This document shows, in pieces, positions 47,010-58,436 of a stretch of 64,000 nt of DNA. Location of the stretch: contig JAUEDM010000011.1 in the NCBI GenBank assembly GCA_033439685.1, positions 1-64,000 of the forward strand, given 5' to 3'. The position numbers and the translations under genes are program-made. The notes under the pieces are model-generated. The model saw only the letters and a list, made by a program, of their open reading frames with translations. It was not told the DNA's origin and made no database searches. How positions within the stretch are numbered: position 1 is the stretch's first letter; each line of letters starts with the position of its first letter. Origin of the DNA: Apodospora peruviana. Its lineage: Eukaryota; Ascomycota; Sordariomycetes; Sordariales; Lasiosphaeriaceae.

Positions 47010-47924
47010 GGGATTGCCAAGGCAGTTTGGACGTACTGAATGAAGTCCGGAATGTGTGGTATGGCGAGCTGTGAGTGATCGGTTCTTGCGTTGGGTTTGG
47101 AGAGACGCGTGAGCTTCATGAGCTTCCTGTCGTAATCTTCCGCGCTGTCTGTGTCTGACCCGTTTGGGTCGATGTATTTGAAGGAACCCGAGGTTATGCA
47201 GTCACCACCCGTGCCGGAGGGGAGGTAGAGGGCGGGAAGGCCTGCGCTGACGCCGAGGAAGAGGTCGGGCTTTGTTGGGGAAAAAGACGCCGTTACCGGA
47301 CATGGATGTGTCGCTGCCGTCGAAGATGGCCGAATTCTCGAGGCTTTGGATGACGGTTAGGCCCCAGCACCAATAGAATTAGTTGCCTTGGTAGCCGCAC
47401 TCGTCTTAGAGGGCTTTCTCATACAGCCAGGTATTATAGCGGTGCCAGACGAGAAAGTTGCCCGTCCAGCGGATCGTCATGGTCTGGTTGATGTAGGTGG
47501 CAATGAAGTCATCGTAGCGGGACTTGGCACCGGGGACTAGAACTAGGGAAGAGTGAGTTTTGGCGAGCTTGGACTGCAGGCACTTAACCCCGCGGATGTT
47601 GTCCTTCTTCTCCGCGGAGCTCAGCATGTTCCTAGATGCGGGATTAGTTACTATTTATCGGGGAAATGGTGGTGATGATGGACTTACCATTCCCGACGAA
47701 TTTGGAGTCTGCTCAGGGTGCACTTGGGCTGGCACGGGAGGGCCTGGAGGTCCACCCTTCTTCTCGAGGACTTCGAGTTCATCCTGAACCTCAACAAAGG
47801 TGGCATTGCCGAGGGTCTCGAGTTGAGTGAGGCCCTGCTCTGCATCTAGAGGGACGGCGTTAGGAGCTTGGAGATCGAGAAGAACGAGACTGGTGGCGCG
47901 CATATTTGCTGGAAGTTGTCTCAA
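47010..47924 (-). pseudogene. Tyrosinase (copper monophenol oxidase) remnant
   Basis: An N-terminal piece (from 47924) has a typical precursor start. A frame shift leads to KCTLSRLQIRREW, then a 50-60-nt intron, then MLSSAEKKDNIRGVKCLQSK, GAKSRYDDFIATYINQT and WTGNFLVWHRYNTWLYEKAL. This is followed at once by TAA (47406-47408) and further downstream by ENSAIFDGSDTSMSGNGV. In fungal tyrosinases the CuA region carries His residues at ATHIN and TIHWTG; here they read Tyr (ATYIN) and Arg (TIRWTG). Two copper ligands thus seem lost in addition to stops and frameshifts. It was once a secreted or vesicular phenol oxidase; dead now. Confidence 0.72.
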
Positions 47925-48786
47925 CGAAGATGATGTGCGAGGACTACCGATTGACCAAGGAGATGAAGATCAACGGCGATGAGCTTGGCGGTGGGAGCGT
48001 CTCATATACACCTAGTCAATTAGTCTGCACCATGAACTCGGTTCGGTGATCCCTTTCCACGTGGGAGTCAACGTGGTGGTCGGCGATGTTGGGAATAAAA
48101 TGCAGCGCTGGACCAGAAAAACGACATTACAGCTGCATGTAGGGTCGGGATTCCAGATAAGCACCAGTGAGTGCAGCTGGTGCTCCTTCTCAAACACCTA
48201 TGCAGACAGAAAGGCCGGGTGAAGATCCGCTGCGCTTCGTCAACTGCAGAACAGTGCAAGGATAGGCGCCAACTCCAAGCAGATCCTTAGTGCGGCACTT
48301 TTTTGTCGACAGGGTAACGTTAGTGGAATTTGGTCAAGCTTTCCCCGTCAAGTTGAACCTTTTCTCTGCTCTCTTTCTTTTATAACTAGTGCAAGAGGGG
48401 AGATATTGAGTATCGATTCATGTGCATGAATATCCGTACTCCATGCTTCTTTTGCATCTTTCTTGGCCTTGTTTACTTGCTTTTTGTGTTTTTTTGCGCA
48501 GGGTGTCATTTTTCGATATAATGCAGCAATAAGAAATAAAGAACCTTCAGCGTTGCATCGTATATGGGCACCGATCTTCGGATAGATGCAAAAAGGTGGT
48601 CTCGCGCCGCTTCGCCTAGGGACCGCGGTTAGTGCTTAGCGCTGTATCACCGGCCCCGGCGATCGAGACTTCACAGTGAGTCTTCAGACTCCACGTGCAG
48701 CCACGAGCACCGTTCGAGGTCTGGTGCTTGCTTCGAATCTTCATCAGCCTCATCAGGATGACAACCCCTATAGACAACACTACACG
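47925..48786. other. Intergenic region
   Basis: No gene is supported in this roughly 860-bp stretch. A small minus-strand open frame (48012-48197) has no recognisable feature. Confidence 0.45.
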
Positions 48787-49305
48787 ATGCCGTCTCCGTC
48801 GTGGGCAAAATTTTTGGCAAGCAAGCCAGTGAAGCTACCCGAGAGAAGCGAATTTGACCAGCTCCTCCTGGTCGACACCGACGCATCTCGCGCATTTCGC
48901 ATGGTCGACCCATTAAAGGCTGGTGCCTGTCTCAGCGCAGATTTGCCCGTCATAACCATGGACGGCAAGGGTTTTGTATCTATGTATGGCTTGGAAGATA
49001 ATGGATGTGCTGAGCGACGTTTCTACGTTTGGAACTGCGTCGCAGGCAAGGCGGTGTACAATGATCTTGGCCAACAAATATCCGCCAGCCTGCAGCCCGT
49101 CATCGAGGCCAGGAAGAAAGAAGGGACGTGGGAGGTTGATACCTGGACCGAGTGGACAGAAGTCGACAGCGATGGGTCACCCGATGAGTCCATCGTAATT
49201 TGCGTTGACAGGAGCAGCCGCATGGACAGTGAGATGGATGAAACGTGGAACCCGTCCCAGCCTGCCAGTGGCTCCGAGAGCGACTCTAGAACAAAGGCAG
49301 GATGA
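48787..49305 (+). pseudogene. vWA-type fungal gene truncated beside a retroelement
   Basis: 172 codons. They read MPSPSWAKFLASKPVKLPER, FDQLLLVDTDASRAFRMVDP, CLSADLPVITMDGKGFVSMY, GCAERRFYVWNC and GKAVYNDLGQQISASLQPVI. Near the end is ESIVICVDRSSRMDSEMDE, which looks like the first strand and metal-ion site (DxSxx) of a von Willebrand A domain. In the family this stretch begins a much longer protein. Here the reading stops at 49303-49305, and Gypsy-like retroelement sequence follows. The most likely history is disruption by that element. The fragment itself has no frameshift. Confidence 0.6.
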
Positions 49306-51180
49306 AGGCCAGTTCCCCCTAGCAGAACCGTTGGGATGATTGAGCAGGTGGCTCCGTCTCACGAAGCCCTCAGCTGGACCGTCTGCTACGACGACGAGTG
49401 CAGTATGCATCGGTCCTGCAAGGAAGGACCTGGTTGGTTCCCTCAGGAACCAAAAAAGAAAGGAGGTAGCCGACACCGAGCAAAGTCAGCGCCTCCATAG
49501 GAGGAGCGGGCAGTGGTAATCGGGCTGGTCGAGGAGGATTTCTCCCAACACGATGACGACACGCGCCAACTATAAGAAGACTTCGAGCAACGCAGGCGAG
49601 CGCAGCAACAGGACCTATGGAGCGAAGGGCAACCCAACCCACAAACGCGACAGGACTGGCTCCAGGTTGACGATCAATACGCTGGGTAGGAGGAACAGTG
49701 GCCGGAGTTCGCCCGAACGTACCTTATGGAAGTAAAGGGAAAGGAACTCGTCGACACCAGGGAAATGATGGCGCAGCCGGAACGCGATCCCCACCCGGAC
49801 GACGCACCTCAACGACACTCGACGCATCAAGTGCACGTCCTCATTGCATGGTTCGAGTGCACGTGGAACGTCTGTCCCCACCACCTGGCTGAAAAAGCAA
49901 AAGAGGATTGCTTTCCCATATGGACGCATACCAAACCCGCGGTATACCACTTTAAGGAAGAAAGTAACTGGCGCAGACGCATGGAGCTTGATGGACGGGA
50001 ACGAGGAACCAACAACACCATCATCTACCTTGAACCGATTCAAGGAAGACCAAAGGCATGCCGAAAATGGATACGGAATTGTGAGGACGGATCCCAACAA
50101 CGCGTGACACAGTAGGACAGCTCGAAGGAACCCTGCTGGAAAACTGTCCCTCGAAAGATTGTGTGTACCACAAGATGGCAAGATTGAGATGTGGCATACG
50201 CACCGCGATATGCAGCGAAGCCGCCAGGTCGAAATCGAGACGCTTGTCTACGATTACGCCCTGCGACGACGACCAAGAGTGACCCGCGCAGAGCGGAAGC
50301 TGAAGAAGAGACTTTGGGCTGAACTACCTACCGAGGAGCTTCAGGACGAAGCACGGCAGCAGCATGAAGCTCGGCAAGCCAAGAAGACCAAGAAGAATGT
50401 CCGATGGTCGGAGGATCTTCGAAACACCTTCCGATTCCGAGAGCAGCTCCAGCGGAGAGGAGACACTCGAGGAAACCCTCAGGGGGGCAAATGAGACTCT
50501 TGCGGAGCTCAGAACCTTGAAGGAGCAGGGACCCATAACTAGTGAGGATGAGGCCCCAACGCGACGACTACCGATTAGGAGACGGAACGTCTCCCCTATC
50601 GGAAGTCCAGAGCCAGGAAGTAGTACGGACCAACTCGCGGAGGCATCGCGACCACTGACGGTCCGACTACAGGCATTCAAGACAGAGAGGAGGCAGGGAA
50701 AAGGCTGCGGCTCCGCGTCGGAGGACACCGCGTAGCTAGCCCGACCCAGGTCCTCTATCTGGCGAAACCAGAGAAACAAGACCTGTTCAGCGTGGAGCTG
50801 AGGTGGAAAGACAGGCAGGGATTACTCGAGGCGGTCATTGCTTCAGGAAGTGCCGTGAATCTGATCAGCCCAGAGATGGTGAACATCTGGAAAATCCCTT
50901 GGGTTTATAAGAAGAGACCCCTACCCAACGCTCACGTTCGAAGGGACCGGAACGATGTATGATGGCGGATGGGTACACCGAGAGACGGTGCCAGTGAGAG
51001 TCATTGTCGAAGGAGACGAGCAGGAAATCGTCTTCGACATTTGCACGGATCGGACGCAACGAAGCGATCTTTGGGCGTCCATGGTTACGGAAGTACAACC
51101 CCAAGGTCGATTAGGGAGATGGCCATCTGAGGTGGAGAGAACTGTCGGAATATCACACTTGTCCTCAGGAATGAATTGAT
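49306..51180 (+). mobile_element. Gypsy-like LTR retrotransposon remnant (gag-protease)
   Basis: Plus-strand pieces of a fungal Gypsy-type gag: HQVHVLIAWFECTWNVCPHH and CRKWIRNCED near 49820-50090, then MWHTHRDMQRSRQVEIETLV and YDYALRRRPRVT near 50190-50280, then a charged Glu/Arg-rich part to 50735. A retropepsin-like region follows near 50740-51110: QGLLEAVIASGSAVNLISPE, with the catalytic Asp position reading Ala, and FGRPWLRKYNPKVD followed by TAG. No reverse transcriptase, integrase or clear LTR pair is present. Several stops and shifts break the frame. It is a dead fragment that adjoins the truncated vWA-type gene. Confidence 0.7.
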
Positions 51181-51637
51181 CGTAATTCTGTCGTTCTCCT
51201 CTGCTGCTCTCTGGCTTCGCCAGAGAGCCTCTCTTATAACTAGACATGGTGGCAATCCTAATAGCAAACATGACTAAACCAGTGACAAAGATTATTGTCA
51301 AGATTTCCAATTGATGACCAATCCCTCACGAACACGAACATGTATTCTCCCGAGCGACACCGAATATTCTGACAGCTGGATTACCGGCTGGAAGTGTACC
51401 ATTAAATCCCACCGTTGATTATGCGTGTATACCAGGTAGGTTTGTTGGCTGATTCACTGCTTATCCACACAAGTACCGTGGTACCGTTAGGGGACCACTT
51501 GATCACGCTGAAGAGGGCATGTTCACATTGATGTGAGGCGTTTCCAGTCTTTCGACCTGAGTGTTGGGCAAGATCAGTGAGTCTGAAACACGTGCAACCA
51601 CGGACTATCTCGACTTATTAAAGAGTGTCACCAAAGC
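51181..51637. other. Spacer downstream of the gag remnant
   Basis: About 460 bp with no gene. It contains a short inverted repeat (CTCTCTGGCTTCGCCAGAGAG, near 51209-51229) that can form a perfect hairpin and may belong to the retroelement. Confidence 0.4.
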
Positions 51638-53154
51638 TCAAGGCTCGGCAGCGCTGAAGATCTCACACGGCACGACCGTGTTCTTGCGCGCCATTTCCTG
51701 CCGCCCATCACCGATGCGTTGCAATCCCGGCGACACCATAAAGTCAACCCTCGTCCTAGTGCCACGGTTTGCTTCGGCATCCTCGCAGTCGTGAAAGTCG
51801 TTTCCAATGACTACCGTTTCGCCTGCAATGGTTGTCAGGAGGTTGAGATTCGCTTGGTTGACACCAAACTGCAGGGCAATCTCAAAGGAGAGCTGCACCA
51901 TGTTGCGAATGTCATCTTGCAGTTCCGAGTATAGCGGCACATGAGAGAGAGCAGAGAGATCTGCAAGAAAACTCGACATGTCCCGTATGCAGCTCTCGAC
52001 GTTTTCCTGTCCCAGGCGGGTCATAACACCTGCCCCAGGTGATCCCACGTTGACGCCGCCCCAGTTTGTCGCTGGGTCGGTACCGCCCAAGGAAGCAATC
52101 GCCAGACACTGGAAGGTGACGGATCGCCACTTGTTGCTGAGAGGTGACTTTCGGAAGATGGCAAAGGTTTCCTCAGCTTGCGGATCTGATGAGTCATGGG
52201 TTAGCATCATTGATTGGGAGACAGTGGAACATGACTGGAGATGATGAACAGACAGGCCTACATACCCAGACTAGAATACCCGTCGAGTCTTGTTCGCCAG
52301 GCCCCGTAGATGGCAAGCAGCTCCGAGACACCAGAACTTGGCCCGAAGGCACCAAACCCGAACGGATGGCTGAAGAAAGCAAACTGCAAAGCTGCCCACA
52401 GCCTGGCTCGCAACCAAAAGTGCGTTTTCCCGTTGACCTTGACAAGAGTATTCGTTGGATCGAGACGGCTCGGCAGCACCCGGCCACGAGGAACAAGATT
52501 GGCGGCGGCCATGCGGGCGGTAGCGTTATCGATGAGGCGCCGGACCTCACCGATGCGGATCTTGAGCTTCTCATCGGGCCAAGCTAGATTTTTGTCATGG
52601 CTGACGAGGAGTTGGCCCTGGAGCTTCTTGATATCGTATTCTCGCTGGGCCAGCTGGTCGCTGAATTTCGCTTGTTGCACTCGCAGCATCCGCTCATACC
52701 TCTGGTTAGTTTCCTGAAGTTCTTGTGCATGCTGTGCGGTCAACCGGGAGATGGCTTGCGCGTGTTGGGAAGTCAACTGGGAGATGGCATGGCGGTGTCG
52801 GTCCTCTGCCGCGCGTCGCTGGGCTTCGGCCGAATCAAGTTGCGATTGGACTTCACCGAGCTGGCGTGTGAGCTCCGTGTTCCTCGTCTGGGTGACGGTG
52901 CACTTCGAGTCCAATGCTGTGACGCGTGTCTGAAGTGCGCGCTGGCTTGTCAGCGCGGTGCGAGCCCAATCGAGCAAGTTGCGAAGATCGGCGTCTTCCC
53001 TGGGAAAGGAGTTGTAGTGATTTAGGGCAGCATTGAGAGATGAATCGAGGCCGTCGCGCTCGTATCTTTGCGCCCCGGAAAGAAACTGCCTGATCCCACG
53101 GGCATACTCTCTTCGGAGATCGCTTGCGCTCTCCTTGCTCGTGAAACTTCCCAT
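51638..53154 (-). CDS. Coiled-coil protein, divergent partner of Hsp70-like gene
   Basis: CDS = complement(51638..52185, 52266..53154), an 80-nt intron in phase 1, 478 residues. The start is the ATG giving MGSFTSKESASDLRREYARG. Residues of about 85-215 form a long coiled coil rich in Gln, Arg and Glu (TQTRNTELTRQLGEVQSQLD, then near-repeats of SQLTSQHAQ and SRLTAQHAQ). It is followed by a globular part (GKTHFWLRARLWAALQFAFF) and a C-terminal helical domain (SSFLADLSALSHVPLYSELQ). No signal peptide. Family not recognised. It shares a 444-bp promoter region with the Hsp70-like gene, which suggests joint expression and perhaps a client or cofactor relation; that is inference from position only. 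Confidence 0.88.
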
Positions 53155-53598
53155 GACTTTTGAGGATCCCACGCCCTCTGAGAGCTGTACTGATGAGTTG
53201 CGATTTGTCAGAAAAGTGTGTGGTGGAAGGAGAACGGCGCAAAGTCTGGCAGTTGAATTGTTGGACTAACAATCATACACTCTGAACCAGGTTTCTTAGG
53301 TGCATGTTCATTCCAGAAGGCCGCCAGGTACTCCATGGGCGAGGCACTCTCGGTGCTGAGCTGGGCGCGACCTGCATATGGTGGCGTTGGTACTAGCCGC
53401 CCATGTACGGAATATCCGTATCCGGTATGCAACTGTGCGGTTATCGAGACATTCTCTTAAACGAAAGAGGTCCCTCGCAGCCTGTCTGCATGTGCCCACA
53501 CCAGCTCCCGCTCGCACACTCGTTTTGTTCAGTTTGTCATTGACCAAAATACTGGCAGTAATTACAATACAGACACATCCAAACACCAAAAGACAAAG
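53155..53598. promoter_or_regulatory. Divergent promoter, coiled-coil / Hsp70-like
   Basis: A 444-bp head-to-head spacer between two intact genes, with no other gene inside. No heat-shock element array was recognised by eye. Confidence 0.55.
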
Positions 53599-56442
53599 AT
53601 GGCAGCTGGAGATCGGTGGAGCGACATTCCCCCCCAGCCCAGGGGAGGCACCGACAGCATGTCCATCATGAGTGGTGAGACTGCTTATGTCGGTGGCTCA
53701 GCAACCAGCGACACGGGCTTTGGAAGCACATCGGAGCACCCATGGCTTCCTTTCGCCCGAGTGCCATTGCCCTCCAACAACCCCACGGTACCCGAGCCCG
53801 AGTTGCCATACGCAGATGCTGTTCTCAGACCCAACCTGGCCGGTCCAGATGAGCCACGCGTGGTTCTTGGATTGGATTACGGAACAACGCATACCGGTAA
53901 GAAGCATCTGGTCTCTTTGCACCCGTGTGAGTCTGCCAATGTTGACTGCAAATCTAGGACTGGCCTTCATGCACCAGACGATGGAAAGACAGCCTTCTTT
54001 TCCTAATGATATTCACATTTTCGACAAGTGGACCGGTGGAGGCGAGGCTGGCAAGATCCCATCCGCCATCTCATACTCCAAGACACCGCGCGGATGCAAG
54101 CAATGGGGCAACGATATTGACGAACAGGACTCCAATGTTCTGCTCTGGACCAAGCTCGAACTCCAGCCGCAGAAACCACTCAAGGAACTGGAATCCCTCA
54201 AAGAGGCGTTGAATGGGTTGCGCCTGATCGAGGCCCTGCGCGAAGACGACAATGCCGGTGTGAAGAGCGACATTCCACTGCATATCATTAAGAGTCCGCA
54301 CGAAGTTGTCCAAGACTTTTTGCAGAATATTGCTCGCGAATATTACTTGTATATGCGATCAAGGAACGAGTTTGTCATTCACAGAGGTAACGTGCCTGTT
54401 GACATCGTCATCACACATCCAGTCGTTAGTTGCTCCTCTTCGAAGCCAAACTTTTTGCCTTCGTGGCGTCTAACGACAATGCCCAGGATTGGCCCTATGA
54501 AGCACTCAACAAGACATTCCGCGCCGTTGTTCGTTCTTTTAGTAAGCGCATGTTTCCAACCCGGAGGAACATATATCTGGTGCCCGAGCCAGAAGCGTGT
54601 GCTGTTTTCACGGTGCAGGACATGATTGCGTCTGAAGAGAACAACACCATGATTGCCTCTGGAAAGAACACCTTGGTTCCTGTGAGTTCTTTTTGCCCGA
54701 GTCCGACTTCCAAACCGTTACTGGGAACTGACAAGACTTTCGGGAAGGGCGAATGCTTTGTTGTCTGCGATGCTGGCGGAGGAACCGTTGTATGTTCATG
54801 TTGGCATCGGCACTCGAAGTGCTTTTCCGTGTCGCTTACTTGCTGAACTGGTTGCTTGCAGGATCTTGTCACGTATCGAATCGAGAATTTGGACCCTCTC
54901 GAGCTCCGGAAAATCGGAGTGGTCAGTGGTAAGATTGCCACCAGGCGTATAAAGTGGGAGACCGTCAGCTAACATGAAGTGATTTTCCAGGAGCACGATG
55001 TGGTGCTACCTTCATTGACCAAGCCTTCATCAAGTGGATTGAATCCAAGACGACCAACATCGGCATCACATCCAATGCTTTGGGAACAGGCGGTCATTTC
55101 GTGCTTAGACCCCAAGGAAGAACCATCCTCAGGAGATTTGAGAGCTGCAAACGCCAGTTCACAGGGACGGAGATGAACACACTGACACTCCCTCGCTCTA
55201 CAATAGTCGATCCGACCTTTACACAATGCGCAAACGGACTGCTTACCATCACGGCGTACGTCTTCTCCCGGATTATTGGTATCTGTAGCTTATCCTGTGC
55301 CTATGTTGCTAACAAAACAATAGGGAGGACATGAAGCGTTTCTTTGAGTTCCCGGTCAAACAGACTATCGATCTCATTTCTCGCCAAGTCACAAATGCCG
55401 AAGTACGCGGAGAGTTTGTCTCGGTAGGTTTTCATTGGCACTTGTTTAAAGAGGAGGTTCGCGTCCAAGTATACTAATTGCATGCATGCTAGCATATCTT
55501 CATGTCCGGTGGAATGTCTCAGAGTGAATATGTTCTCAGCAGAGTAAAGGAATGGGCGTCGACGCACCGTGGCAGCATTGAGGTTCAAAGACCTGAAGAC
55601 GGGCACGTTATTCTTGCCCATGATCATGTCGTTTTCAAGAGTCCCGCTAACTTTGACTGTAACGTTAGATGGACTGCCGTGGCCAAAGGAGCGGCACTGT
55701 GTGGAATGGGTGTCGGCGTCAACAATGCCATTCTGGCCAGGCCCTCACCTCGGCACTATGGCATCTCGGGAGCAGAGCTTGCCAGCTCCTGGAAACACGC
55801 TGACTCGGGGATCGAAATTGCAGTTGACGAAGTCCACGGCAGAAGCATGGCACTCGACCAGATTATTTGGTTGGTGAGCAAAGACGATGCACTCATCCCA
55901 GACAAGCCTGTCCATGCCAGCTGCAGGATTGCATGCACATTCAACAGTGCTCACCTAGGAAATGGCAGCACCGCGAGACTGGAGTTCTGCGCAACAGACA
56001 TGGATGGGCCAGCACCAACCAAACTTTTTGAGATCCTAGCAGGTGCGTCAACATTAAAATTCCAATGGGTTGGAAACCGGAGTGAACAACCACTGACATA
56101 ATAGCATGGTTGGCATATGCAGACAAAAATGAGATCACGTCATTGGTGATCAAGCTGGACAAGATTCCGTCGGCAGCTCATAGCACGCAGAGGACACCTG
56201 CAGGCAGGGAATACATCAAGGCCCGGATGGATGTGAAACTGTCGGTGGACTACGACGGCACGGCCGAGGTCAAGGTTGTTTGCAGCGGCAAGACCATGAC
56301 CCGGTATTCGAGCAAGAATACCACCAGCACTCCTCGACACGACGCAACTCTTGCTGGTGTGCAATCCCACAGACGAGCTACCAGTGTGACGAGTGAAGCT
56401 GTTCCAGCCATGCTTGGTCGCAACAGGGCTAGATATGGATAA
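53599..56442 (+). CDS. Hsp70-like ATPase (HSPA12-like fungal family)
   Basis: CDS = join(53599..53896, 53958..54424, 54487..54681, 54748..54789, 54862..54928, 54991..55255, 55324..55423, 55493..56042, 56105..56442). Nine exons, 2322 nt, exact frame, 773 residues. An actin/Hsp70-fold nucleotide-binding domain is visible: phosphate-1 loop VLGLDYGTTHTGLAF at about residues 90-104, VPVDIVITHPV, connect region LVPEPEACAVF, phosphate-2 VVCDAGGGTVDL and adenosine motif IFMSGGMSQSEYV. The Pro/Ser-rich N-terminal extension and lack of a canonical Hsp70 substrate-binding domain or EEVD tail fit the divergent fungal Hsp70-like group instead of a housekeeping chaperone. Cytosolic. All splice sites are GT-AG. 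Confidence 0.93.
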
Positions 56443-56968
56443 TGACAGGCACGTATGTACTTTGAGGGATAGCCAAGCAGACCAGCGACAATGTCGCCAC
56501 GACCAAGATAGCTGTTTGCCTCTATGGCCTTGGGGGAAGCAAGATCCAAAGGTGAATTCATGTAATCGATATATTGAGTTAAATGCAAATGCAGGCATGT
56601 AACGAACAAGACACAATGAGATGTCAGTTCAATAATGCGCGAGACGATAATCACATGGGCCATGGAAAATCAGCCTAACGGTACCACCAAGTACCGTTTT
56701 GTTCCTTGTGGCTCACTCACTTCGCCTTGCCAATGCAAGCCACGCACTAGCAGGGCGGATGTTATGCCTTGATTGGGACAAAGTTGACACCGCATTTCCA
56801 GATCCGAATACATGCGTCTCAGCCTCACCCGGATCGCTTTTGTCTTGGCACAGACTGAGACGGGAATCTGATGATTCGCTTTGACTCGAGTTCAACCAAA
56901 CACATGAAGCAAGCTGATATCTCGGTCTGGGCCACTCTGGGGATTATTCCTTCGTGAAACTTTTGTCA
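56443..56968. other. Intergenic region
   Basis: About 525 bp between the Hsp70-like gene and a membrane-protein gene. No supported gene or RNA. Confidence 0.45.
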
Positions 56969-57820
56969 ATGGAGGCGTGGAAGACAGGTGATCCCGCCTT
57001 CCTCAACCACCCCGTCGCCGCACTCAGCGCAACCGCTTTGCGCTGGGGACTGGAGCCGTTTCCACACAATCTTGTTACCGACAACGACCTCGAGCCGTGG
57101 CCCAACAACACATATTACCCCTGCACATACGACAACGACCAGCTCTGCAGCGAGCCACTCAATTGCCAGAACATCTCTTGTCTGATTGTCGTCGAAAACA
57201 GTGGCTTGACCACAACAGGCCCAGCCAACTCCAACATCGTCAATCTTGCACACGGCATCGTGACCTTGGTCGTCATTCTTGCCACCATCGCGGCCGCCAT
57301 GTGCCTCGAACTGTTCAAGCCCCGGGAGAGACCTCCACCACCTCCTGAACCAGCTCCACCACGAGTACGGGTCCCGGATCCTCAGCCGCGTGCGGACAGA
57401 CTCGACGAGAGGATTGGCTACGGTTATACCCGCCAGGTACGGCCCGTAGATAGGCACGCTGAGTTGTATACATCACATGGCGACAAGTCCAAAGAGATCG
57501 CGCGAGTTACCGGTCTCCTGAGAGAGATGTTTGCCTTGGACTTGTCGATATGGTCGATGAAAGGCTCAACTGTGCTGGAGAAAGACCTCCAAGAGGTCGA
57601 GATGATGAAGCAAAAGTCCAACGCAATCTTCCGGGATCTCAGAAACATTGTTCAAGAGTGGAACGACGAGGAGGTGGTTTCGTGGACGGACAACGAGAAG
57701 GCACAGGTCCATCAGATTCGGGAAGTCGTGCTCGGGTTTCCTGCCAACCGGTATGGGACGACACAGGGGTGCCAACACCATGGAGTTGCACCGGTAAGCA
57801 GCCATGGCGGAACCACGTAG
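56969..57820 (+). CDS. Single-pass membrane protein, unknown
   Basis: 283 codons from the first ATG (MEAWKTGDPAFLNHPVAAL); the frame opens slightly earlier without an ATG. An N-terminal ectodomain-like part of about 90 residues has Cys pairs and N-glycosylation sequons (NNTYYPC, CQNISC). One transmembrane helix spans about residues 91-113 (NLAHGIVTLVVILATIAAAM). A Pro-rich juxtamembrane stretch (PPPPPEPAPP) precedes a soluble helical tail (EIARVTGLLREMFALD, LEKDLQEVEMMKQKSNAIF). No family was recognised. No cleavable signal peptide is seen, so topology is uncertain. It may be an N-terminally shortened member of a larger fungal family. Confidence 0.65.
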   Translation: MEAWKTGDPAFLNHPVAALSATALRWGLEPFPHNLVTDNDLEPWPNNTYYPCTYDNDQLCSEPLNCQNISCLIVVENSGLTTTGPANSNIVNLAHGIVTLVVILATIAAAMCLELFKPRERPPPPPEPAPPRVRVPDPQPRADRLDERIGYGYTRQVRPVDRHAELYTSHGDKSKEIARVTGLLREMFALDLSIWSMKGSTVLEKDLQEVEMMKQKSNAIFRDLRNIVQEWNDEEVVSWTDNEKAQVHQIREVVLGFPANRYGTTQGCQHHGVAPVSSHGGTT

Positions 57821-57917
57821 TATGCTAGAAATTCCGTGATTGGGAATGGAGTCATGAGGAATTTACAATCACCAATGTTCATGTCCTTTTTTAAAGCTCT
57901 CATGCCTCTTCTTGCCC

Positions 57918-58436
57918 TCATTTGCCAACAGAGAAGGCCTGAACTACCACGTTGTAACAAGGAAACCCATTGATATCCTGTCCCCTTGGTTGCGGGTGCA
58001 ACGCCGGAACCGTGCAGTTAGCATCTTGCCAGAGCTGAACGCTTGCTCCATCTCCAGAGCCGCCCGATATTGACTTGGTCCTGTCTATCTGGATACACTT
58101 GGGAACGGACGTCGATCCCCTCCAGTTGGCAATCGCCTCGCCCTTGCAATCGGGATCGCTGTACCCAATCAAAGCCCATGTGAATTCCTGTCCCTGGACT
58201 TTGTTCATGATTCTGCATTTTTGCCGAGAATCGGTGTTAGTGTCACGCCCGGGGGAAGTAAAGCAGATGATGCTACCGCGGTTCCTCACATTAGACGACC
58301 CGAGGCAAGACTCGACAGCAGCCAGCAAGTGGCGGCATTCCCAAGTTTCATTTTTTGCACAAAAGAGGAGTTGGGGTAGCTGATTCTGGTCGAAAACCTG
58401 GAAGATAGGCACGGGGTAAAATAATTCGTATGTCAT
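57918..58436 (-). CDS. Small predicted protein, unknown
   Basis: 172 codons from an ATG at 58436. It has eight or more Cys, and phrases such as WALIGYSDPDCKGEAIANWR, VQLWQDANCTVPA and NGFPCYNVVVQAFSVGK that resemble the beta-rich repeats of small secreted fungal proteins. No clear signal peptide is present at the chosen start, so the 5' exon may be missing or the gene truncated. It converges on the membrane-protein gene. No function can be proposed. Confidence 0.5.
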   Translation of the reverse strand: MTYELFYPVPIFQVFDQNQLPQLLFCAKNETWECRHLLAAVESCLGSSNVRNRGSIICFTSPGRDTNTDSRQKCRIMNKVQGQEFTWALIGYSDPDCKGEAIANWRGSTSVPKCIQIDRTKSISGGSGDGASVQLWQDANCTVPALHPQPRGQDINGFPCYNVVVQAFSVGK

